12,556 bases of DNA from an uncultured Clostridia bacterium. Its GTDB lineage: Bacteria > Bacillota > Clostridia > UBA1381. The stretch is from the NCBI GenBank assembly GCA_910578235.1, contig CAJTPP010000038.1:1-12556 (forward strand), read 5' to 3'. Under the pieces are notes generated by a model that was given only the letters and a program-made list of their open reading frames with translations, had not been told where the DNA came from and did no database searches. Of this stretch, positions 6,672 to 12,556 are shown piece after piece. The position numbers were made by a program, and so were the translations under genes. Within the stretch, counting starts at the first letter, position 1. Each line of letters starts with the position of its first letter.

Positions 6672-9600
6672 TTGGTTAGGAAGCTAATTGCGGCGGTAAT
6701 TACCGCTGTATGCTGTATAAGCGTGTATACTACAGTTATGGCGTCGGATAAAATAACGTATACTTTTAATGGTGTAAACTGTATAACAGACGGTTCAGCT
6801 GATGACATTACAGATAAACCGCTGACGAAAGATATAACTGTCACGACCTCGGGCGATATGAACAGAAAATATGCGGCGGTTACGGATTTAAAGCATAATA
6901 AAGAGGTTGGTACATTTCCGGCAAGTGAGAATTTCAAGGTAAAAGGCTCGTACATATATCTTGCGACGGCTTCTGCAAATGACAATACTATTATTGCTTT
7001 GAATTTGCCGAAAATAGATGAAGGCAGTAAGGTTACAGTGACTTTTGCGAAGCCCACGGTGACAAATAATGGATCAACACTTCGCAATACAGGTGATCCT
7101 TATGCGTATCTGAAAATTGCGGATAGATATATTTCTGTTAATGGGGATAATTTTGACATATGGCGTACAGAAGCGGTCGTAACAGGAGAGGATACATCGG
7201 TAATTGAATTTCACTGCGACAAGTGGGGAGCGGTTGCGATAAATAAAATCGAGGTATCCGATGGCGATGGAAAACAGCTTCATAGCTTGAATATTACTTC
7301 AGCCCAGTACGCCAATCTCAAAGTAAACGGAATAAAATTCTGTGCTGATGAAAACGGAAAATTTACAGTGCCGTCGCTGCCCGAGAACGAGAGCGTAACA
7401 GTATCCGCTGAAAAGGACGGATATGAAACCAAGGAAATGTTTGTTACGATAAACGGAGACACTGCGGTTGATATACCTCTTGAATGTGAGACGGGAGCGG
7501 TTTATTATGAATCGGATTTCGGTAATAAGACAGGAACTTTAAAGCTGGACGGCGAGTATAAATTTGGTGACGGCATTGACACGGCTGATGTGACAAAGCT
7601 GTACGCAAATGTGACATTTGACAAAAACGGCTTCTTATCGGTTAATACTGATAATGGACAGGCGGCGGAAATAAAATATACCGATGGAATTTATATCAAT
7701 GACGAGCTTATAACAAAAAAAGACAATATGGAGTTTGAGCTGTTTTTTGATAAAAACAATAATATTATTGTGAGCAAGGAAAACAATAATGAATTGATTG
7801 TTGATAACGAGTTGGCGTTTTTTGATAAAATCACTTCAATATCAGGCGGAAATGTGGCGGTTGAATATGTCGGTATTTCGTATCCTGACACAACGAAAAT
7901 TACTATAGAAGGGCCGGATAAGGTTTCGTCATTGGAACAGGGATATGTCACAGTTAAATATATTATTGAACCGGAGTATCATATTCCGGGAACAGATGTG
8001 TCATGCTCGGTTTCGGGAATGGACGGTTTATTCATAGATAAATACGGTGTATTAGAGGTGCATAAAAAGGCTTCCGGCAAGGCAACAATAACAGCCGAGT
8101 ATAATGGAGCGATGGTTGAAAAAGAGATTGAAATGACGCCAGGTAAAATTAGTGAATGGCAGAGTGGTATGAATACACTAAATCTAAATCAATATCATGC
8201 GCTTGACTCATTGTTTGGTGGTGTATATGATATAAAGGATGAATATGGGAATATTATGAATATCATGTATTATATACCATTTAAGGATTATAACACTTCC
8301 GATGGAAGTGTTATAAAAATTGATCGAAATGGTGTGATGAAAGCAGTTGGTAAAGGCAAATCGACAATTAGTGCGAACCTTTACACAGGCGCGGATAATA
8401 TTATATCAGTTGATTATACTGTAGACCAGTTTTATCTTGACGGAATAACAGAGAGTGACGTTTCGTATACATCGGGTGAGCTTATAGAAAATGAGAATAT
8501 CGTTTCATATAAAATAAGCTATGCGGACGGTACAGCAGAGAAAATTGCCGAAACACAGATACCGGCGGCAACGGCGGCGAATGATGGAACGGTCGCGTTA
8601 ATGACATATGACGCTGACGGCAAGTTGTGCGAGGTAACAAATGAAAAAGTAAAGAAAGGCGATAAGATTTTAGTATCAAACGGAAGTAAGCGTGTTTATT
8701 TCTGTTCGGACAGCAGCGTATCGCTTGTGACTGAATCAGACACGACTATGAACGGTTACGAGATAAAGCATAAGGCGGGTGTAAGATACGAAATCTCGCC
8801 TGTATATAAATTTGAAAACATAGGCGACGTCAAAGACGGGGGCAAAACGCTTGACGGCGTGTTTGATTACGGTCTGTATAATATCACCTTTAAGAAAGCC
8901 GAGACGGGACGGGGCGATATATATGTAAACGGATATATGGTTGGCAACAATGTGGATCAGGCGGACGCGGACAGAAAGGTTACGGACGGCGCGCTGTATA
9001 CCGCGGAGGATATTTTTATTAAGAACGGCAGTATTACAGTTTCCATGTGCGACGGCTCGACAATGCTTGATTATGTGACAGTAGAAAAAAGGCCCGAGTT
9101 TTATGAAAGACAGAGAAGGATTTATATAATCGGAGACTCTCTTGCGTGCAATTATTACGGTGAGTTTGAAAAAGAGGTTGGCGGCGGCAGAACGGGCTGG
9201 GGACAGGCGCTCGGTGATTTTGTAAATATACCTGTTACAAATCTTGCTAACAGCGGACAGTACGCAAAGGGCTTGTATGAGACCGCTTTTCCGTCAATAA
9301 TTGAAAATGGCAAATCGGGAGATGTTTTGCTTATAGAATGCGCGTACAATGACCGAAACTACTCAACGCGCGAGGAAATGACAGAGTGTGTTAAGGATAT
9401 GATTAAGCGGTGCCAAGAACGGGGAATAACGCCTATATTGATAACGCCGAACGCGTCAGAGCATGACTATAAACCGTCTGTTGCGTGGAGCAGTTATCTG
9501 AAAGATATTTATTTAGATACAAACTGCGATTTTATTGATCTGTCCAAGGAAAGCTATGACTTCCTGTATTCGCTTTACGGCGATAACGCTGACGGTGCCA

Positions 9601-9791
9601 TAAAAAAGAATTATAACCTTACCGAAGTCGGCGGCGACACGCTGCATTCCTCGTATGCCGGCGCTTATAAATGGGCGTCAATAGTGGCGCAAAATTTGAA
9701 AGATAAAGGTTTAGACTATATTGTAAATACAGATTTTAGCTATACTTTTACCGACACGAAGGGGAATGTTATTAAAGCGGAAGTAAAATAG
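6672..9791 (+). CDS. Secreted multidomain SGNH/CE12-like carbohydrate esterase
   Basis: A 1039-residue exported protein, probably a deacetylase for pectin (rhamnogalacturonan acetylesterase type). A signal peptide spans 1-24 (VRK, hydrophobic core, V-M-A cleavage). A beta-rich domain at about 25-197 follows, then a PEGA/carboxypeptidase-regulatory-like module (201-270), a beta domain (273-405), two Ig-like Big_2-type modules (406-495 and 496-590), a linker domain and a beta domain at about 700-813 of the kind that precedes such esterases. The SGNH hydrolase occupies 816-1020: S823 in G-D-S-L-A, G862 in N-S-G-Q, N893 in A-Y-N-D, and D989/H992 in D-T-L-H. No LPXTG, SLH or dockerin is visible, so it is likely released or held by its modules. 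The TTG start follows AGGGAG by 8 bases; an upstream GTG overlaps that site and is rejected. Codons 495-585 are more AT-rich than the rest. Confidence 0.82.
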   Translation: MVRKLIAAVITAVCCISVYTTVMASDKITYTFNGVNCITDGSADDITDKPLTKDITVTTSGDMNRKYAAVTDLKHNKEVGTFPASENFKVKGSYIYLATASANDNTIIALNLPKIDEGSKVTVTFAKPTVTNNGSTLRNTGDPYAYLKIADRYISVNGDNFDIWRTEAVVTGEDTSVIEFHCDKWGAVAINKIEVSDGDGKQLHSLNITSAQYANLKVNGIKFCADENGKFTVPSLPENESVTVSAEKDGYETKEMFVTINGDTAVDIPLECETGAVYYESDFGNKTGTLKLDGEYKFGDGIDTADVTKLYANVTFDKNGFLSVNTDNGQAAEIKYTDGIYINDELITKKDNMEFELFFDKNNNIIVSKENNNELIVDNELAFFDKITSISGGNVAVEYVGISYPDTTKITIEGPDKVSSLEQGYVTVKYIIEPEYHIPGTDVSCSVSGMDGLFIDKYGVLEVHKKASGKATITAEYNGAMVEKEIEMTPGKISEWQSGMNTLNLNQYHALDSLFGGVYDIKDEYGNIMNIMYYIPFKDYNTSDGSVIKIDRNGVMKAVGKGKSTISANLYTGADNIISVDYTVDQFYLDGITESDVSYTSGELIENENIVSYKISYADGTAEKIAETQIPAATAANDGTVALMTYDADGKLCEVTNEKVKKGDKILVSNGSKRVYFCSDSSVSLVTESDTTMNGYEIKHKAGVRYEISPVYKFENIGDVKDGGKTLDGVFDYGLYNITFKKAETGRGDIYVNGYMVGNNVDQADADRKVTDGALYTAEDIFIKNGSITVSMCDGSTMLDYVTVEKRPEFYERQRRIYIIGDSLACNYYGEFEKEVGGGRTGWGQALGDFVNIPVTNLANSGQYAKGLYETAFPSIIENGKSGDVLLIECAYNDRNYSTREEMTECVKDMIKRCQERGITPILITPNASEHDYKPSVAWSSYLKDIYLDTNCDFIDLSKESYDFLYSLYGDNADGAIKKNYNLTEVGGDTLHSSYAGAYKWASIVAQNLKDKGLDYIVNTDFSYTFTDTKGNVIKAEVK
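8288..8316. repeat. Perfect 13-bp inverted repeat inside the esterase gene
   Basis: TTATAACACTTCC and its exact reverse complement are separated by only 3 bases (GAT). The hairpin encodes the turn Y-N-T-S-D-G-S-V-I in an Ig-like module and lies within an AT-richer patch (about 8150-8420). It is followed by AAAAATT, so it is not an intrinsic terminator on the plus strand. Confidence 0.8.
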
Positions 9792-9845
9792 TAATATTTC
9801 TAAAAAAACAAAATAATATTAAAGAGTGAAAGGGGTAATATAATT

Positions 9846-10466
9846 ATGAAAGTAATTCTTGTAAATGGAAGTCCCAAGGAAAAAGGCTGTACATATACGG
9901 CTCTGTGCGAGGTGGAAAAGGTGCTTAACGCAAGCGGGGTTGATACTGAAATATTCTGGATCGGCAACGGCGCGCTTAGTGGATGTATAGGCTGCTATAG
10001 TTGTATGAATGCGGGTAAATGCGTGTTTGACGATACTGTCAATAAATTTGCGTCTCTTGCGGAAAATGCGGATGGTTTTGTGTTTGGTTCGCCGGTACAT
10101 TACGCCGCGGCTTCAGGCGCGCTGACGGCTTTTCTTGACAGAGCTTTTATGAGCGCGGGCGGAAAGCTGCGAGGTAAAGTCGGAGCGTCAGTTGTAAGCT
10201 GTCGCAGAGGCGGCGCAAGCGCGGCGTTTGATCAAATGAATAAATATTTTACGATAAACAGTATGCCGGTTGTTTCTTCTCAGTACTGGAACCAAGTGCA
10301 TGGTTCAACCCCGGACGAGGTTGTAAAGGATGAGGAGGGAATGCAGACAATGCGAACTCTCGGCAAAAATATGGCGTGGCTGATAAAGTGTATTGATGAA
10401 GGCAAAAAGGCAGGCGTTACTATTCCACCGCAGGAGCCGAAAATCAAGACAAGCTTTATAAGATAG
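9846..10466 (+). CDS. NADPH-dependent FMN reductase / iron-sulfur flavoprotein-like protein
   Basis: A 206-residue flavodoxin-fold protein of the FMN_red family. The N-terminal strand and phosphate-binding loop read V-I-L-V-N-G-S-P-K-E-K-G at 3-14, and G-S-P-V-H-Y at 81-86 is the flavin-contacting loop. C47, C50, C53 and C59 form a CX2CX2CX5C motif, the compact [4Fe-4S] ligand pattern known from archaeal and clostridial iron-sulfur flavoproteins, so electron transfer through FMN and a cluster is likely. The motif lies at the usual place after the second strand. The ATG follows a GGGG-rich ribosome binding site. There is no clear terminator in the 54 bases after the esterase gene, and only 27 bases separate it from metY, so it is probably co-transcribed with metY. 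A redox role linked to sulfur assimilation is suggested by position only. Confidence 0.85.
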   Translation: MKVILVNGSPKEKGCTYTALCEVEKVLNASGVDTEIFWIGNGALSGCIGCYSCMNAGKCVFDDTVNKFASLAENADGFVFGSPVHYAAASGALTAFLDRAFMSAGGKLRGKVGASVVSCRRGGASAAFDQMNKYFTINSMPVVSSQYWNQVHGSTPDEVVKDEEGMQTMRTLGKNMAWLIKCIDEGKKAGVTIPPQEPKIKTSFIR

Positions 10467-10493
10467 AACAAAAAGACTCAAAGGAGAATTACT

Positions 10494-11768
10494 ATGGAAA
10501 AAGAAACTAAGTGTATACAGGCAGGATATATACCTGCTAACGGTGAGCCGAGAATGATCCCTATTATTCAGAGCACGACTTTTAAATATGATACAAGCGA
10601 GGATATGGGAAAGCTGTTTGACCTTGAAGCAAGCGGATATTTTTACACAAGGCTTCAAAACCCGACCAATGACTGTGTTGCGGCGAAAATCTGCGCCCTT
10701 GAGGGCGGCAGCGCCGCAATGCTTACCTCGTCTGGACAGGCGGCATCATTTTTTGCCGTGTTTAATATTTGCGGCGCGGGAGATCATGTTATTGCGTCGT
10801 CAGCGATTTATGGCGGAACATATAATTTATTTAATGTCACAATGCGCCGTATGGGAATTGATTTTACATTTGTTGATCCTGAATGTTCGGATGATGAGCT
10901 TAATGCCGCTTTTAAGCCCAACACTAAGGCGGTTTTCGGAGAAACGATAGCGAACCCCGCTCTGACAGTGCTGGATATAGAACGATTTGCAGAGGCGGCT
11001 CATTCTCATGGCGTGCCTCTTATTATTGATAATACATTTGCCACACCGGTAAACTGCCGTCCTATTGAGTGGGGAGCTGATATTGTAACACATTCAACTA
11101 CAAAATATATGGACGGGCATGACGCGTCTGTCGGCGGATGTATTGTTGACTCGGGTAAGTTTGACTGGTTTGCTCATGCGGATAAATTTCCGGGTCTTAC
11201 AACTCCGGACGAGTCTTATCACGGGATAACATACGCGGAGAAATTCGGACTTGAAGGAGCTTATATAACAAAGGCTACTGCTCAGCTTATGCGTGATTTG
11301 GGCGCGATACAGTCTCCGCAGAACGCGTTTTATGTAAATCTCGGCCTTGAATCTCTGCATGTAAGAATGCCGCGTCACTGTGAGAATGCGTTAAAAGTGT
11401 CGGAATTTCTTGAAGCCCATGAGAAAATCGCATGGGTAAATTATCCGGGCTTAAAAGGTAATAGATATTATGAGCGAGCGAAAAAGTATATGCCTGACGG
11501 CACCTGTGGAGTAGTGTCATTTGGTGTCAGAGGCGGCCGCGGGGCGGCGGAAAAATTTATGTCGGGGTTAAAAGTGGCAATGATTGCCACGCATGTCGCT
11601 GACGCCCACACGTGCGTGCTTCATCCCGCTTCCGCCACTCACCGTCAGATGAATGACGAGGAACTTATGGCGGCGGGGGTAAGTCCTGATCTTGTGAGAT
11701 TATCGGTTGGAATTGAAAATGTAAATGATATTATAGCTGATTTAAAACAGGCGCTTGAACTTGTATAA
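10494..11768 (+). CDS. metY: O-acetylhomoserine sulfhydrylase (aminocarboxypropyltransferase)
   Basis: PLP enzyme of the Cys/Met metabolism (gamma) family that joins sulfide to O-acetylhomoserine to give homocysteine, bypassing the transsulfuration route to methionine. The 424-residue length fits MetY and is longer than the roughly 380-400 of cystathionine synthases and lyases. The PLP lysine is K204 in S-T-T-K-Y-M-D-G-H. D179 in I-I-D-N-T-F contacts the pyridine nitrogen. Y51-T-R53 in Y-T-R-L-Q-N-P-T binds phosphate of the neighbouring subunit, and S80-G-Q-A completes the cofactor site. A family insertion around 218-240 is present. AAGGAG precedes the ATG. No SAM riboswitch or T-box is seen in front of the pair, so methionine control is not evident from the sequence. 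A strong terminator follows directly. Confidence 0.93.
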   Translation: MEKETKCIQAGYIPANGEPRMIPIIQSTTFKYDTSEDMGKLFDLEASGYFYTRLQNPTNDCVAAKICALEGGSAAMLTSSGQAASFFAVFNICGAGDHVIASSAIYGGTYNLFNVTMRRMGIDFTFVDPECSDDELNAAFKPNTKAVFGETIANPALTVLDIERFAEAAHSHGVPLIIDNTFATPVNCRPIEWGADIVTHSTTKYMDGHDASVGGCIVDSGKFDWFAHADKFPGLTTPDESYHGITYAEKFGLEGAYITKATAQLMRDLGAIQSPQNAFYVNLGLESLHVRMPRHCENALKVSEFLEAHEKIAWVNYPGLKGNRYYERAKKYMPDGTCGVVSFGVRGGRGAAEKFMSGLKVAMIATHVADAHTCVLHPASATHRQMNDEELMAAGVSPDLVRLSVGIENVNDIIADLKQALELV

Positions 11769-11772
11769 TATG

Positions 11773-11800
11773 AACGGAGCTGTATAAACAGCTCCGTTTT
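11773..11800 (+). terminator. Intrinsic terminator after metY
   Basis: An 11-bp perfect stem (11773-11783 with 11788-11798) rich in G/C, a 4-nt loop and a TTTT tail stand 5 bases after the metY stop. Confidence 0.88.
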
Positions 11801-11893
11801 ACATTGGGGTATATGATGACGAAAAAGTAATATAATATAAAATATATCTGAAATATACAGATAAAATATAAGGAGCGCATAACAGAATACAGT

Positions 11894-12076
11894 ATGACGA
11901 ACAGAGTGTGTTTAAAAATAGATCCAAACGAGAAATGTCCATGTAAGAGACGGAAGTGTAAAAGGCATAGTAACTGTGAGGAATGCAGGGAGTATCATAA
12001 AACGTCGGGGAATAAATATGCTCCCGCATGTGAAAGAAAGAGCGGCGGCAAAAACGAAAAGGACATCGGAGAGTAA
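11894..12076 (+). CDS. Cys/His-rich microprotein, probable metal binder
   Basis: A 60-residue, strongly basic, soluble protein. C6 is followed by a block with spacing C15-x-C17-x4-C22-x2-H25-x2-C28-x2-C31-x3-H35 and a last Cys at C46. The regular Cys/His spacing indicates a zinc or Fe-S binding fold and argues that the frame is real. I have an impression that similar small Cys-rich proteins occur in Clostridia, but I cannot name a family. The start is unusual: AAGGAG at 11870-11875 lies 18 bases before the ATG, and there is no in-frame ATG, GTG or TTG closer to it; an ATA codon at 11879 has close spacing. A TATAAT at 11831-11836 may be its -10 element. A 6-bp inverted repeat TATCTG/CAGATA (11845-11863) falls at the probable RNA start and could be an operator. 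Confidence 0.6.
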   Translation: MTNRVCLKIDPNEKCPCKRRKCKRHSNCEECREYHKTSGNKYAPACERKSGGKNEKDIGE

Positions 12077-12104
12077 AGTCCTGTTTATTGGACAGGGTGT
12101 ATAG

Positions 12105-12115
12105 TATAATATAAT
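12105..12115 (+). promoter_or_regulatory. Likely -10 region ahead of the membrane microprotein
   Basis: Two overlapping TATAAT hexamers (12105-12110 and 12110-12115) lie 23-40 bases before the next small frame. A TGGACA at 12089-12094 is the best -35 candidate, but the spacing to the second hexamer is only 15 bp, so the element is tentative. Confidence 0.4.
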
Positions 12116-12143
12116 CATAGATTGGTACAGGGGGAATATGATT

Positions 12144-12227
12144 ATGGTTATATTGGGAGCGTCACTGATAAGCGCGGGAATTACGATGCTGCTGGTTCTT
12201 AAGGTTAATTCGGAAAAGAATATGTAA
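12144..12227 (+). CDS. Single-span membrane microprotein
   Basis: A 27-residue peptide beginning M-V-I-L-G-A-S-L-I-S-A-G and ending K-V-N-S-E-K-N-M. Residues 2-20 are uninterrupted hydrophobic or small residues, enough for one membrane span, and the charged tail K-V-N-S-E-K would lie in the cytoplasm if the N-terminus is outside. GGGGG at 12130-12134 is 9 bases before this ATG; an ATG at 12138 adds two residues but sits only 3 bases away. It has its own likely -10 element in front and a strong terminator just behind, so it looks like a separate small transcription unit. No homologue is recognised. Regulatory membrane peptide or type I toxin are possibilities, but a chance frame cannot be excluded. 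Confidence 0.45.
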   Translation: MVILGASLISAGITMLLVLKVNSEKNM

Positions 12228-12230
12228 AAT

Positions 12231-12266
12231 AAAAACCGTTTCATTTTGTTATGAAGCGGTTTTTTT
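12231..12266 (+). terminator. Intrinsic terminator ahead of the ThrE gene
   Basis: A 14-bp stem (12231-12244 with 12251-12264) containing one G-U pair, a 6-nt loop and a T-run to 12266. It starts 4 bases after the stop of the membrane microprotein. The A-run on its left flank could make it bidirectional. Confidence 0.9.
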
Positions 12267-12308
12267 GCGCGTAAGCTGCACACACTCTATATATAGGGAG
12301 GATGTGTG

Positions 12309-12556
12309 ATGGAGATAAATGAATTGCTTGATTTTACGCTGGATATTGGAGAATGTCTTTTGTCAAGCGGAGCGGAAACAGGACGTGTTGAGGATACTTT
12401 GACGCGTATAATTCGTCATTTTTACAGAGGGCATAGTGAGATTTTTGTTGTGCTTACGGGTTTTTTTGTTAATATAGGCGCGTATACGGAGACTGTCCGG
12501 GTGCATAAGCGGACGATAAATCTTGACAGGATTGCGAGAATAAATAAGCTGTCAAG
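12309..12556 (+). CDS. Threonine/serine exporter ThrE-family protein, 5' part
   Basis: The frame is cut by the window edge after 82 codons. The visible part reads L-L-D-F-T-L-D-I-G-E-C-L-L, then S-G-A-E-T-G-R-V-E-D-T and T-G-F-F-V-N-I, then R-T-I-N-L-D-R-I-A-R-I-N-K-L-S. This is the soluble N-terminal section of the ThrE (PF06738) family, which precedes the membrane spans. Members export threonine and serine. In Clostridia they are often split into a pair of adjacent genes, the second being a short ThrE_2 membrane protein, so one is expected just right of the window. GGGAGG lies 7 bases before the ATG. No convincing promoter is visible between the preceding terminator and this start. Confidence 0.9.
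   Translation, partial: MEINELLDFTLDIGECLLSSGAETGRVEDTLTRIIRHFYRGHSEIFVVLTGFFVNIGAYTETVRVHKRTINLDRIARINKLS

Noticed and set aside
6497..7087. 196-residue minus-strand open frame
   Set aside because: Antisense across the end of tmk and the start of the esterase gene; both real genes have matching motifs and ribosome binding sites.
9785..9825. TAATATT/AATATTA inverted repeat as terminator of the esterase gene
   Set aside because: Only 7 A/T pairs with a long loop and no U-run; too weak to call.
9792..9845. SAM riboswitch or T-box ahead of the reductase-metY pair
   Set aside because: Only 54 bases are available, too short for either element, and no characteristic stems are visible.
12079..12097. 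TCCTGT/ACAGGG hairpin after the Cys-rich microprotein
   Set aside because: Six pairs including a G-U and no following T-tract, so it is not supported as a terminator.
1..12556. CRISPR array, tRNA or rRNA genes, insertion-sequence transposase
   Set aside because: No regularly spaced repeats, no cloverleaf or conserved rRNA segments and no DDE or HUH transposase motifs were found on either strand by eye.

Overview
The window looks like chromosomal DNA from an AT-rich anaerobic member of the Clostridia (Bacillota). Genes have strong purine-rich ribosome binding sites, some TTG starts and clean intrinsic terminators. The families (PepD, DUF819, MetY, iron-sulfur flavoprotein-like reductase, ThrE, a large secreted CE12-like esterase with Ig-like modules) are typical of gut Clostridia. 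The esterase points to a pectin user, so a Monoglobus-like or Oscillospirales-type gut bacterium is plausible; this is inference and no rRNA or marker gene is present to settle it.

Region 1 (1-3190) is accessory DNA and largely a graveyard. A complete large serine recombinase lies on the minus strand (297-1904). It meets, tail to tail and overlapping, the C-terminal remnant of a second, diverged serine recombinase on the plus strand (49-429). Upstream of the recombinase is a very AT-rich stretch. It holds a consensus plus-strand promoter followed by a 14-codon leader-like peptide and mutually exclusive hairpins (about 2111-2272), with no gene of its own behind it. Next come two divergent Xre/Cro-type HTH regulator genes: the minus-strand one keeps a near-consensus promoter but loses family similarity after its HTH, and the plus-strand one is interrupted by a single in-frame TAA. 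A start-less reading frame of unknown origin follows (2732-3010), then about 180 bases without a visible gene.

Region 2 (3192-5904) is an operon of pepD (M20 Xaa-His dipeptidase) and a DUF819 membrane protein, closed by a strong terminator. Region 3 (5932-9791) has its own promoter and carries tmk (thymidylate kinase) followed closely by a 1039-residue secreted multidomain SGNH/CE12-like esterase. Region 4 (9846-11800) pairs a flavodoxin-fold reductase carrying a CX2CX2CX5C motif with metY (O-acetylhomoserine sulfhydrylase), again ending in a clear terminator; the pair suggests a link to sulfur or redox metabolism. Region 5 (11801-12556) has two microproteins, one Cys/His-rich and one single-span membrane peptide, then a strong terminator and the start of a ThrE-type threonine/serine exporter gene that runs off the window.

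No CRISPR array, rRNA, tRNA or recognisable defence island was seen. The most unusual signals are the orphan attenuator-like leader, the tail-to-tail recombinase pair, the divergent fossil HTH switch and the two microproteins.
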